From Bacteroidota bacterium (GTDB lineage: Bacteria; Bacteroidota; Bacteroidia; Flavobacteriales; Flavobacteriaceae), in contig JAJRRO010000016.1 of assembly GCA_024279425.1 (NCBI GenBank), positions 114,089 through 178,088 of the forward strand: a DNA stretch of 64,000 nt. Reading direction: 5' to 3'. Numbering within the stretch: the stretch's first letter is position 1; the number at the start of each line of letters is the position of its first letter. The notes under the pieces were generated by a model. It had not been told where the DNA came from. It searched no databases and saw only the letters and a program-made list of their open reading frames with translations. Below, in pieces: positions 1 through 8,542 of the stretch. The position numbers and the translations under genes are program-made.

Positions 1-301
1 CCCAAGGGCCCATGGCCGATCGGGCAAATGAATAGGCCCCTCCAGTATGGGGTAATGCTGGAGACATTTCGGCAACACTCTGGGTAAGTCCTATATACAT
101 TATGGCTACTATGACGGTGGCCAGAAACATGCCGCCCCATCCACCAGATGCTAAGCCTAAATTCCAACCAGAAAAATGACCGGATATTACCGCTCCTACT
201 CCCAAGGCCCATAACGACCAAACCCCAGCATGACGTTTTAGTTCCCGGGATTCAAAATAGGATTGATCCATTTTTTTATACTTCACACCGTCTGTTGCCA
301 T
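1..301 (-). CDS. Ethanolamine permease, APC superfamily (C-terminus beyond window)
   Basis: This is the N-terminal 100 residues of an amino acid-polyamine-organocation transporter; the rest lies left of position 1. The start is the ATG at 299-301; an ATG five bases upstream is followed at once by a stop. After a charged cytoplasmic start come a helix with WALGVGAVISGHFSGWN and the run PALPHTGGAYSFARSAMGP. This pattern is typical of ethanolamine permeases, which import ethanolamine through the inner membrane. It lies 126 bases downstream of the metallophosphoesterase and is probably the last visible gene of the GH92 operon. That suggests ethanolamine is a product of the locus. Related amino acid permeases share the fold, so the substrate is likely but not certain. 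Confidence 0.75.
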   Translation of the reverse strand, partial: MATDGVKYKKMDQSYFESRELKRHAGVWSLWALGVGAVISGHFSGWNLGLASGGWGGMFLATVIVAIMYIGLTQSVAEMSPALPHTGGAYSFARSAMGPW

Positions 302-427
302 ACATTTTTCTTTTTGGTTGGTTCTTGAATTTAGAGTCTAAATTTAGGATTTGTTGGACAAATAACAGTCCTATATAAAAAAACTTCCCGCTTTGAAAAT
401 TCTTTTATACAAATGACCGTCTTACCA

Positions 428-2017
428 CTATTCTGTTGTGAAAATAGCACTATCTGACCAATCGCTCCAATTCAGGTTTTGATCGCGATAACGCACTCTC
501 CAATAATAGGTTGTATTGGGCTTTAAACGATTTGTTTTTTCATCGGAAAGGTCATCGTCCTTTTGCCTGTTCTCCTTGTAGTACCAATTTTCATACTGCT
601 TCCAACTATCAAAGATGGGTTTTGCAAAATCCTTGGAAGTAGCCACTTGCCAATGGGAGGCTGCATGGAAAGTACCTTTAAAAGTGCTACTGAACTCACC
701 TGCCTTTAGTAGTGTCCCTGTTATTTCAACATTTTCATTATTGGGAGAAATCGTTTTTGGCGTTTCAGGTTTTCGCTCGTTTTTCCATACCGTAATATTG
801 TCTCGTTGTTCATTTGCCCTAAAATGTTCTTGGTTCCCTCTACTTATTCTTTTTACTGTAAATTTTGGATTCTCCTGACTACCATCTACTTCCAACATCA
901 CAAAACCATATTCGTCTTGGGTCACTGAAAATTCTTCATAGTCTCTTCCTTCGAATTCACCCCAATTATCAATGGCCCCACCTGCCGAGGCTACATTGAT
1001 CCATAAATGTTTGTGATCCTTGGATTGTCCACGTGAATAACCATGTGTATGTCCAAAAAAGTGGATACTTGGTTTCCCACTTTCTGTAGTGAATTTTTCC
1101 AAGGCCTTTACCACAACTCCAGAGAAATCTTCCTCTCCTGGTATCCATAATTCTGATTTATGGGGATGATGTAATTGGGCAAATACAAAATCGATTTGAT
1201 CTTCCTTGGCTATCTCTTCCAATAATTCTTCCAACCACTTTTTTTGCTCACTGGAATTTCTGTAATGGGCATTGGAATTCAAACCTATAATTCTTGTATT
1301 TCCATAATCCTTGTACCACCAATGTTCAGCATATGCTGGCGTTCCATTTTCGGGAAGGCTAAAGTATTTGAAATAGAAGGCCGAATTACGCTCGTGATTA
1401 CCAGGTACCGGGTACAATGGGACTTGTGCAAACAGCTTTTCGGCCGGGTTGAAGAAATGGTCCTTCCACTGATGGTATTTAGCTCCATTTTCCACTAAAT
1501 CTCCAGGTACCAATACCATGGCAAGATTTTCGGGAAGGTTTCCTTCGAATTCTTTTTTGAAATATTCTAGAATGCCCTGGTTCACCACCTCCGAAAATTT
1601 ATCGGGTTCATTATGGTCGTACTGCATATCGCTCATTGCCACAAGTCTGAATGATTCATTATCCTTAGCAAATGGAGGTGTCTTAAATTGAAAGACATCT
1701 GATGTCGCCTTTCCAGTTTTAACCCGATAATAATATTCAGTAAATCGTTTTAGTCCTTCAATTTTCACCTCATGAATCCTCGATTCGCTAAAATTAATGT
1801 CGAAAGCTTTTCCTTTGGCCTTTTTTCCCAATTTTGGGGTAAGTCCCCATTCTACCACACTTTCTTCGCCCGAAGATGTTTCCCATAGTACTTTGATTGA
1901 ATTCGGTGAAGCGTCCTGCAAATACGGTTGTACTAATAGGGTCACATCCTTTTTTTGGGCTGTTCCGAAAAAAGATATGGTCAATAGGAATAGCACTAAA
2001 GTTCGGTTGATTTTCAT
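428..2017 (-). CDS. Secreted purple-acid-phosphatase-like metallophosphoesterase
   Basis: This 529-residue protein has a signal peptide (residues 1-20), an N-terminal fibronectin-III-like domain (about 25-115), a calcineurin-like phosphoesterase domain (about 120-395) and a second FN3-like domain at the C-terminus (about 430-529). Metal-binding motifs are SDMQ (D130), GDLVENG (about 172), GNHE (about 206), LHHPH (about 283) and GHTHG (about 323). The usual D-x-H of motif I is D-x-Q here. This architecture resembles purple acid phosphatases, which remove phosphate from monoesters or diesters outside the cytoplasm. It is co-oriented with the MBL gene 29 bases upstream, so it is probably co-transcribed. 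The substrate is not visible; context suggests phosphorylated or phosphonylated glycolipid fragments. Confidence 0.8.
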   Translation of the reverse strand: MKINRTLVLFLLTISFFGTAQKKDVTLLVQPYLQDASPNSIKVLWETSSGEESVVEWGLTPKLGKKAKGKAFDINFSESRIHEVKIEGLKRFTEYYYRVKTGKATSDVFQFKTPPFAKDNESFRLVAMSDMQYDHNEPDKFSEVVNQGILEYFKKEFEGNLPENLAMVLVPGDLVENGAKYHQWKDHFFNPAEKLFAQVPLYPVPGNHERNSAFYFKYFSLPENGTPAYAEHWWYKDYGNTRIIGLNSNAHYRNSSEQKKWLEELLEEIAKEDQIDFVFAQLHHPHKSELWIPGEEDFSGVVVKALEKFTTESGKPSIHFFGHTHGYSRGQSKDHKHLWINVASAGGAIDNWGEFEGRDYEEFSVTQDEYGFVMLEVDGSQENPKFTVKRISRGNQEHFRANEQRDNITVWKNERKPETPKTISPNNENVEITGTLLKAGEFSSTFKGTFHAASHWQVATSKDFAKPIFDSWKQYENWYYKENRQKDDDLSDEKTNRLKPNTTYYWRVRYRDQNLNWSDWSDSAIFTTE

Positions 2018-2046
2018 TCGTTATTCTGGTTTTGGTTTGTTTTTGT

Positions 2047-3360
2047 TTATAGAGATGTATAAGGTCCGAATTTAGCCAATACTTCCCTTTTTTCCGACTT
2101 ATCGTTTAATATGTATATTTCATAATTGTCCCCTGAATTGTATACACGGACTACAATATGCCCTTCTTGACTTTTATAGGTGTTTACCCGACCTCCTATT
2201 ACATCTTTATTGGCCTGTAACATTACGGTAGAAAAAATATCACGTTTCATCGGGTAAAGGTCTGTAGAAGTAATCCTTCGCAACACTTCTTCTCCAGGAT
2301 GATCAGAAGACCAATTTTGCTGAATCCATACCCTGGGTCTAATCGTTCTCACATAATACGCATTTTGAGAATCTCTATTGCCATGATGATTTAAAGTAGC
2401 CACGTCAACAGCCCCTACGACTGGTGCGATATTAGATTCCATTGAATTCAAATTGGTGCCCCCTACAGCATTGATTCCACTGATATCCCCTCCAGTGAAA
2501 TAGTCAAATTCGCCATATGAAATTTTAATACACGTACTCAATGGGTTTTCTCCGGGATATTCGCCCTCAGCAAACAAATTGTAGTAATCTTCTCCTATAC
2601 CGGTCCATATTTGACCGTTGACCGCAATATTCCTTACACTGAATTTAGGATATTTTTGAGGCTTTTTTTTCAATACGATCTGATTGTTGACACCTGCTTC
2701 CAAGGTCTGGTGTAACAGGTCATTTTTTTTCGCATGATAATCAATATATCTCCAATAGTGCTTCAAAGTGGGTATCATGCCATATTCATCATCATCGTTC
2801 AATTTTTTCTGAACCTGGGAATCTTTTAAATCAACCGGGAAACTGCTTCCTCTGTCCAACATCATTTTGATGGGAAGATGACTCCCCACTTCCATTAGCC
2901 CTGTTAGGGCATAGTTTCCTCCTTTGTGGATTTTTCGATGGGGGTCCAACTCTCCAAAATGATCATCATGATAATGCGTTATCATTGCATAATCCAATTG
3001 TATTGGATGGTTGATTGGAAAAAACTGTTGAATATAATCTACAATCCATTCTGGTGCTGTTTTGCTCCTATTTGGAGTCAGAGGGGCGTTCCTTGCTGAA
3101 AGGACCCTTGCATGGGCCTCTGAAGTATCTCCGGCATCAACCAAAAGTGTCGTAGCATCCGGGAAAACAAAAAAAGCCACATCTCCCCTACCCGTATTTA
3201 TATGGTGAATTTCCATGACACCCTCTTCCCAAGATGGAAATTTCAGTATTGTTTCTTGGGAAACAACTAGATTCACCAATAAAATATAAAAAACAATTAT
3301 ACTAGTTTTTACATAACCTTGGCTGTCATTGATGTTATTATGGTTTTCCCAATAGCTCAT
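2047..3360 (-). CDS. MBL-fold (ComEC C-terminal-like) hydrolase, exported
   Basis: This 437-residue protein has a short polar start, then a hydrophobic stretch (about residues 20-35) ending near VVSQ, which reads as a signal peptide or anchor. The metallo-beta-lactamase fold follows: an LLVDAGD strand, the metal motif THYHDDH (about residue 130), a second DYFTGGD-type aspartate and TLNHHGNRDS. It resembles the hydrolase domain of ComEC or stand-alone MBL hydrolases, without any competence transmembrane part. Such enzymes are often phosphodiesterases or nucleases. It sits 23 bases after the class-III PLP enzyme and 29 bases before the metallophosphoesterase, so it should be transcribed with both. 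The reaction is unknown; phosphodiester cleavage is a guess from fold and context. Confidence 0.7.
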   Translation of the reverse strand: MSYWENHNNINDSQGYVKTSIIVFYILLVNLVVSQETILKFPSWEEGVMEIHHINTGRGDVAFFVFPDATTLLVDAGDTSEAHARVLSARNAPLTPNRSKTAPEWIVDYIQQFFPINHPIQLDYAMITHYHDDHFGELDPHRKIHKGGNYALTGLMEVGSHLPIKMMLDRGSSFPVDLKDSQVQKKLNDDDEYGMIPTLKHYWRYIDYHAKKNDLLHQTLEAGVNNQIVLKKKPQKYPKFSVRNIAVNGQIWTGIGEDYYNLFAEGEYPGENPLSTCIKISYGEFDYFTGGDISGINAVGGTNLNSMESNIAPVVGAVDVATLNHHGNRDSQNAYYVRTIRPRVWIQQNWSSDHPGEEVLRRITSTDLYPMKRDIFSTVMLQANKDVIGGRVNTYKSQEGHIVVRVYNSGDNYEIYILNDKSEKREVLAKFGPYTSL

Positions 3361-3383
3361 ATTTTAAATCCTAGATTTCATTA

Positions 3384-4727
3384 TTATTCCTCTTTAAGCA
3401 TGGAAAAAGACTTATCCAGAATTCCAATTGCCTTCTCAAGTTCGCTTCGTTTAATGGTCAAAACAGGCGACAATTGCAAAACATTACCTTGCGACACTTT
3501 AAAGCTCATTCCGTTCTGAAGACAATTGTACATTATTTTTTCGGCTTCATCTATGGCGGGCTCTTTGGTTTTCGGATCTCTTAATTCCACCCCCCACAAA
3601 AGACCAATACCCCTGATATGGCCAATGATTGCATATTTCTCTTTAAGCAGGTGAAGTTCATTGCGCATCCATACTGCATCTTCTTTAACTTTTTTCAAAA
3701 TGTTTTCGTTTTCTATAAAATCGATTGTAGCCTGAGCGGCAGTACAGCCAACGGGACTTTTTTCGTGGGTAAAATGACCAAGGGAAACATCTTGTGCAAC
3801 GTTGTACTCGTCCCTACAGACCATAGCCGCAAAGGGAATGATTCCGCCTCCCAAACCTTTGCCTAAACATAAAATATCAGGTGCTATATCAAAGTTCTCA
3901 AAGGTGAACATTTTCCCGGTTCGTCCCAATGCAATGGGTATTTCGTCCAAAATAAGTAATACATTGTGCTTGGTACAGATTTCCCTGATTCGCTTCCAAT
4001 ACTTTTTGGAAGGAATTTGTACATCTGTATTTCTAACCGTCTCTGCAATAAAGGCACCAATTTCTCCTTCCTTTTCAATGACGTATTCCAAATAATCGGC
4101 ATACTTCATTTCATCCTCAAAAAATCCACCCTTGTTCATGGGCGGAGGAATACGAATTACTCCCGGCATCATGGGGCCCATGTGTTGACGAAAAACGGCT
4201 TCACCTCCTGCACTGATTGCATCCAAGGATGCTCCGTGGAACGAATCCCAATACGAGACCACTTTATGCTTGCCCGTTACCACACGAGCTAATTTAAGAG
4301 CAATACTCACTACAGAAGTTCCTCCTGGAGCAAACAACACCCTATTCAAACCTTCTGGTAGTAATGAGGTTAGCTTTTCAGCAAATGTAATAGCCTTTTT
4401 ATTGGTAAACCGCCTTGTACAAAAGGAAAGCTCATCCAATTGTTTTTTGATTTGATCTATTACATAGGGGTTGGCAAATCCTACCTGATGTACATTGTTC
4501 CCATGAAAATCGAGGTAATCTTTTCCTTGTAAATTTTGAATGGACGGACCTGAACAACCACCCAATACATCCAGACAAGGGGTAGACATGGCCTGATGCA
4601 AAAACGAGCGGGAATCTCTCTCCAACAGCCCCTGTGTCTCAACATCGGAACTGTTTTTCTCCTGCCATTTTGCTCGTTCTTCGGTTAAATTAACATCCCC
4701 TTCCGTCCTTAATACTTTCTGCTCCAT
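3384..4727 (-). CDS. Class-III PLP lyase, divergent PbfA/phospho-lyase paralogue
   Basis: This 447-residue fold-type-I PLP enzyme is related to the gene just upstream (4752-6101). Shared landmarks are HGNNVHQVGF (about residue 75), SYWDSFHG (about 158), the PLP aspartate in LDEIP (D261) and the Schiff-base lysine in LGKGLGGG (K290). Compared with its paralogue, the cofactor loop GGSEAVEMA is GGTSVVSIA and the segment IAEPISATPV is IAETVRNTDV, so the substrate probably differs. The wider family includes (R)-1-hydroxy-2-aminoethylphosphonate ammonia-lyase, ethanolamine-phosphate phospho-lyase and true transaminases. Ethanolamine phosphate is an attractive candidate because an ethanolamine permease lies in the same operon, but this is inference. 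It is followed after 23 bases by the MBL gene. Confidence 0.65.
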   Translation of the reverse strand: MEQKVLRTEGDVNLTEERAKWQEKNSSDVETQGLLERDSRSFLHQAMSTPCLDVLGGCSGPSIQNLQGKDYLDFHGNNVHQVGFANPYVIDQIKKQLDELSFCTRRFTNKKAITFAEKLTSLLPEGLNRVLFAPGGTSVVSIALKLARVVTGKHKVVSYWDSFHGASLDAISAGGEAVFRQHMGPMMPGVIRIPPPMNKGGFFEDEMKYADYLEYVIEKEGEIGAFIAETVRNTDVQIPSKKYWKRIREICTKHNVLLILDEIPIALGRTGKMFTFENFDIAPDILCLGKGLGGGIIPFAAMVCRDEYNVAQDVSLGHFTHEKSPVGCTAAQATIDFIENENILKKVKEDAVWMRNELHLLKEKYAIIGHIRGIGLLWGVELRDPKTKEPAIDEAEKIMYNCLQNGMSFKVSQGNVLQLSPVLTIKRSELEKAIGILDKSFSMLKEE

Positions 4728-4751
4728 TCTTAAATATTTGCTTTTAGGCCA

Positions 4752-6101
4752 CTAATTTATTATTTCCAAGGCATCTTTTAAAGAACTGATGATTAAATCA
4801 CAATCATCCTTAGTCAATATCAGGGAAGGGCGCATTGTAATAATATTGCCTTCAATGATTTTAAAGGCCACCCCTTGATCCATACAATGATACATAATCT
4901 GTTCGGCCTCTTCCACTGCCCTTTCTTTGGTACTTCTATCTTTGACCAAATCGACCCCTATATGGAAACCCTTACCTGCAATATTTCCAATTAAAGGATA
5001 GATATCCTTTAATTCTTGCAATTGATCCATGATATAATCGCCTAAGTTTGCTGAATTTTCCACCAGTTTGTGTTCCTCAATGTATTCTATCTCCGCAAGA
5101 CCTGCCGCAGCGCAAAGCGGATTTTTCTCGTGGGTAAAATGCCCAATAGAACGGTGTTGCAACACATTGTATTTCTCTTTGGTCACAATACCTGCAAAAG
5201 GCACCACCCCACCTCCTAAGGATTTTCCGAGCACTAATACATCTGGAATAACGAAGTGCTCACAGGCAAACATTTTTCCCGTTCTTCCAAAACCTTCGAT
5301 AATCTCGTCAAAAATCAATAGAATATTATATTCTTCGCAAAGGTCCTGGATTTGTTGCCAGTATTCCACAGATGGGACTACGGGAGTAGCTGAAATAGGC
5401 TCGGCAATAATAGCCGCCACATCCGGATTATGGTGTAAAATATTTTTGATCTGTCTTATATATTCATTATTGATCTGATCTTGATCGGTGAATCCCCAAG
5501 GATTTCTATAATAGTTTGGAAACTCCACATGAAAAGCTCCAGGTATCATGGGACCTTGGCCCACGGTAAAATGTTCCTCACCCCCGACACTCGACGCCTG
5601 AAAACCGGTGCCATGGTAAGAGTCCCAATACGAAATGGTCTTCCATTTCCCAGTAACTTGTTTGGCCAGCATAATGGCCATTTCAACCGCTTCCGATCCG
5701 CCCGGGCAGAAAAGGACCCTATCCAATCCCTCCGGGGTGATTTCGATAACTTTTTTGGCCAGCCGTATAGCCGGTAAGTTCGTATACCGTCTTGGCGTAA
5801 ATGCCAAACTAGCATCCAACTGCGCCTTTACGGCCTCAACCACTCTTGGGTTATTGAATCCTGCATTATGTACCCCATTCCCATGAAGATCCAGATATCT
5901 TTTCCCGTTCATGTCTTCGATGTACGCACCTTCTGTTTTGGAAAGTACATTCATTACCGGAGTAGAAAGTGCCTGGTGTAAAAAATATTGAGCATCTTCA
6001 TTAATCCATCGTTGGGTCTCTGAATCTAAATTTTGGTTGTAGGTTTTTCTGTTTTGGGTTGCATTGTTATCTCCTTGTTCTCGGGATACTGTCTTTTCCA
6101 T
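4752..6101 (-). CDS. pbfA: PbfA-like (R)-1-hydroxy-2-aminoethylphosphonate ammonia-lyase
   Basis: This is a cytoplasmic class-III aminotransferase-fold PLP enzyme. I start it at the ATG at 6099-6101, which has AAGGA directly before it and begins 7 bases after the GH92 stop; a longer reading to 6173 would overlap GH92. From that start it has 449 residues. Landmarks are HGNGVHNAGF (about residue 73), PGGSEAVEMA (about 134), FDEIIEGFGRTG (PLP aspartate D265) and LGKSLGGG (Schiff-base lysine K293). PbfA removes ammonia from hydroxy-AEP to give phosphonoacetaldehyde, which PhnY (25301-26728) and PhnA (24077-25288) here could turn into acetate and phosphate. Ethanolamine-phosphate phospho-lyase is the main alternative. 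The family call is firm; the substrate is from resemblance and context. Confidence 0.7.
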   Translation of the reverse strand: MEKTVSREQGDNNATQNRKTYNQNLDSETQRWINEDAQYFLHQALSTPVMNVLSKTEGAYIEDMNGKRYLDLHGNGVHNAGFNNPRVVEAVKAQLDASLAFTPRRYTNLPAIRLAKKVIEITPEGLDRVLFCPGGSEAVEMAIMLAKQVTGKWKTISYWDSYHGTGFQASSVGGEEHFTVGQGPMIPGAFHVEFPNYYRNPWGFTDQDQINNEYIRQIKNILHHNPDVAAIIAEPISATPVVPSVEYWQQIQDLCEEYNILLIFDEIIEGFGRTGKMFACEHFVIPDVLVLGKSLGGGVVPFAGIVTKEKYNVLQHRSIGHFTHEKNPLCAAAGLAEIEYIEEHKLVENSANLGDYIMDQLQELKDIYPLIGNIAGKGFHIGVDLVKDRSTKERAVEEAEQIMYHCMDQGVAFKIIEGNIITMRPSLILTKDDCDLIISSLKDALEIIN

Positions 6102-6108
6102 TCCTTGT

Positions 6109-8373
6109 TTAGTTGTTTTTAAATGCTTTGACATTGGGTAGTTTACCCATTTCAAATACGAGTTTGCTTCCATTCATTATCTGGGTATAGGTAATAAAGG
6201 GTTCATTTATTCTTTTGCCATCCAATTTCACCGATTGAATGTATTTATTTTCATCTGAAAGGTTGTTGGCCAAGATGATAAAGTCTTTGGCCTTTCCTTT
6301 ATGGTTCAATTTCAACGTAAGTTCAGGGAATTGTGGTGCCCCAATAGCGAAAACTTCCGTTCCGGGCGTTACGGGATAGAATCCCATGACTCCAAAAACA
6401 TACCAGGCAGACATTTGTCCACAATCATCGTTTCCATTGATTCCAAGGGGTGCGTTTCTATAGTTTTCCTCCGAGGTATGTTTGCGGATCAATTCCTGAG
6501 TTTTCCATGGCTGTCCTGCATAATTGAACAAATAGGCATAATGATGTCCGGGCTCATTGTCATGGCGGTAATGTTGATCTTCAAAATTTTCGTCCAGTTT
6601 GGAAGCAAATGCTTCCTTTCCACCAAAAAGTTCCATGGAACCCTTAATATCGTGCATTGCCCCGAACAAATAGGTCCAACGGCCACCTTCTGTAAATCCT
6701 TCCTGAGTGTTTTTGGCCCAATCTCCATTAAACAATCGGGCATTCATAAAACCAATTTCTTGATTGAACAAGTTTTTATAGTTTTTACTCCAGTTCATCA
6801 ATCTCTCGTAGTCTTCTGTTTTCCCCAACTCCTTGGCCATTTGGGCTATGGCAAAATCATCAATTCCAAATTCAATGGTTCGGGTCACCGCCTCTCTTGT
6901 TTTGTCTGATGGCACATAACCCAAAGAGTGATAGTAGGTAAGTCCGCCACGTGCTTCGTATAACCTACCTTCATCCCGATCACCCCAATGATATTCCGTA
7001 TCTCTATAAGGGGGATGCATAGCATCTTTTCGAATGGCCTCATAAGCCAAATCAATATCATAATCCCTAAATCCTTTGATGTAGGCATCGGCAATCACCG
7101 CATCTGCATGGGTGCTGATCATTATGTTCGAATAGGTGGGATTGGGCCATTTGGGCAGCCATCCTCCTTCTTTATACATTTGTAGAAGCGATTGAATCAT
7201 TGGGCCCACACGTTCCGGATTGGTAAAATGCAATAAGGGCTGCAAAGCCCTAAAAGTGTCCCAAAGAGAATAATCATTGTAGGCTACCCCTTTGTGGATT
7301 TGGTCATCAAAAGCACTATAATAACGGCCGTATTCCGAAAACTCACGTGGAAACAGCATGGTATGGAACAAGGCCGTATAAAAAATACTTTTTTGATCTT
7401 CAGTGGCTCCTTTTACCTCTATTCGGCTTAGGTTGTCCTGCCAAACATCTCGGGTAGCCTTTATTACTTTATCAAAATCCCAATGGGGAATTTCATTTTT
7501 CAAATTTATTCTAGCCTGTTCGATACTGATAAAGGAGGTGGCGATCTTTACTTTTACCTGTTCCTTTTCCCTAGTCTTAAAACTAATATAGGCTCCTATA
7601 CGGGCGCCTTTTTGTTCCGTTCCCGAAACCGTAATCTGAGGTTCATTTCGAAAGGAATTCCAGGTGCCGAAATCTTTAATTTCTCGATCAATCTGAATTA
7701 CAAAATATCCTTTGAAATTTGGGATGTCCGGCCCCAAATGGGAAGACATACGCTGTGGATTGTACCCCGTTATCTCTCCATTTTCTGCATCCACTTGCAA
7801 GTAACCTTGAAAAGGCTTTTTATTTTCGGTGATGTTTATGCCTTGGATAACCATATGTGCTTGCTCAGACTCGGGATAGGTAAATCTGAAAAGGCCGGTT
7901 CTTGAAGCGGCGGCTATTTCACCTTTTATTTGTTTATCTCCAGCATCCATGGTTACTGAATAATAATGTGGCTTGGAAATCTCCTCATCGTGGGAATATG
8001 ATAGGGCTCTTTCTTTGGGAAGCAATTTCAGTTCTCCAATTTGTGGCATTATGGAAACATTACCATAATCACCCATCCAAACCGTAGGTTGATGGGTGGC
8101 CATAAAGCCCAATACTGAGGTATCTTCATATACATAGGGCATCCTGCTAATTTTATTTTCGCTGGTCTGTGCCACAAAATTGGTCATGGCAAAGGGTGGC
8201 CCCACGCAAGGCATGGTTCCCCCACCGTCGATGCCGTCTTTAAAACCAGCTTCAGGGGTACCTATCAACGGATTGACATAGTCCACGGCTTCTTTATTTT
8301 GTGCATTGGCACTTAAACCCGTAAAGAGTGAAATAGTAAATAAAACCAGCGCTGCAATTTGTTTTAGCTTCAT
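6109..8373 (-). CDS. GH92 exo-alpha-mannosidase
   Basis: This 754-residue exported glycoside hydrolase is started at MKLKQ (ATG 8371-8373), which gives a clean signal peptide ending near SANAQ; a longer open frame upstream adds a non-signal extension. The N-terminal beta-sandwich begins YVNPLIGT. The (alpha/alpha)6 catalytic domain carries LWDTFRALQPLL (about 370), FTEGGRW with the predicted general acid E562, NEPGHH (about 606) and the base motif GNDDCGQMSAW (D649/D650). GH92 enzymes are calcium-dependent and trim alpha-linked mannose from N-glycans, yeast mannan or mannosylated lipids. It is the first gene of the operon running left through two PLP lyases, the MBL hydrolase, the metallophosphoesterase and the ethanolamine permease. 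A LacI-type dyad lies 85 bases upstream. Confidence 0.93.
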   Translation of the reverse strand: MKLKQIAALVLFTISLFTGLSANAQNKEAVDYVNPLIGTPEAGFKDGIDGGGTMPCVGPPFAMTNFVAQTSENKISRMPYVYEDTSVLGFMATHQPTVWMGDYGNVSIMPQIGELKLLPKERALSYSHDEEISKPHYYSVTMDAGDKQIKGEIAAASRTGLFRFTYPESEQAHMVIQGINITENKKPFQGYLQVDAENGEITGYNPQRMSSHLGPDIPNFKGYFVIQIDREIKDFGTWNSFRNEPQITVSGTEQKGARIGAYISFKTREKEQVKVKIATSFISIEQARINLKNEIPHWDFDKVIKATRDVWQDNLSRIEVKGATEDQKSIFYTALFHTMLFPREFSEYGRYYSAFDDQIHKGVAYNDYSLWDTFRALQPLLHFTNPERVGPMIQSLLQMYKEGGWLPKWPNPTYSNIMISTHADAVIADAYIKGFRDYDIDLAYEAIRKDAMHPPYRDTEYHWGDRDEGRLYEARGGLTYYHSLGYVPSDKTREAVTRTIEFGIDDFAIAQMAKELGKTEDYERLMNWSKNYKNLFNQEIGFMNARLFNGDWAKNTQEGFTEGGRWTYLFGAMHDIKGSMELFGGKEAFASKLDENFEDQHYRHDNEPGHHYAYLFNYAGQPWKTQELIRKHTSEENYRNAPLGINGNDDCGQMSAWYVFGVMGFYPVTPGTEVFAIGAPQFPELTLKLNHKGKAKDFIILANNLSDENKYIQSVKLDGKRINEPFITYTQIMNGSKLVFEMGKLPNVKAFKNN

Positions 8374-8455
8374 GCTTTGTTTTCTTTTTAGAATTGAATT
8401 CGATGAAAATTTACAACATATCAATTCTTATTCATCATTTTCAAACACAATATCC

Positions 8456-8473
8456 AATGCAAAGGTTTGCATT
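8456..8473. promoter_or_regulatory. LacI-type operator A, before the GH92 operon
   Basis: AATGCAAAGGTTTGCATT has perfect 8-base inverted arms around a GG centre. It lies 85 bases upstream of the GH92 start, in the gap before the phosphodiesterase stop. The core matches four other sites in the window (18668, 38280, 51467, 52828), which is the main support for calling it a true operator. The likely binder is the LacI-family protein at 51506-52543. Confidence 0.8.
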
Positions 8474-8542
8474 AAAAGACCCACAGAAGGAAACCTTGAT
8501 TCTCTGTGTGAAATCCATTTATTTATTTATTTATTGAAACAA

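Noticed and set aside
148..378. Plus-strand frame over the permease start as a separate small gene.
   Set aside because: It is antisense to a clear transporter and has no family resemblance.
6102..6173. Longer N-terminus for the PbfA-like protein, starting at 6173.
   Set aside because: It would overlap the end of GH92 by 65 bases and adds residues not seen in the family; the start at 6101 has an AAGGA before it.
8374..8424. Longer N-terminus for the GH92 enzyme.
   Set aside because: It would place 17 polar residues before a perfect signal peptide; the start at 8373 is better.
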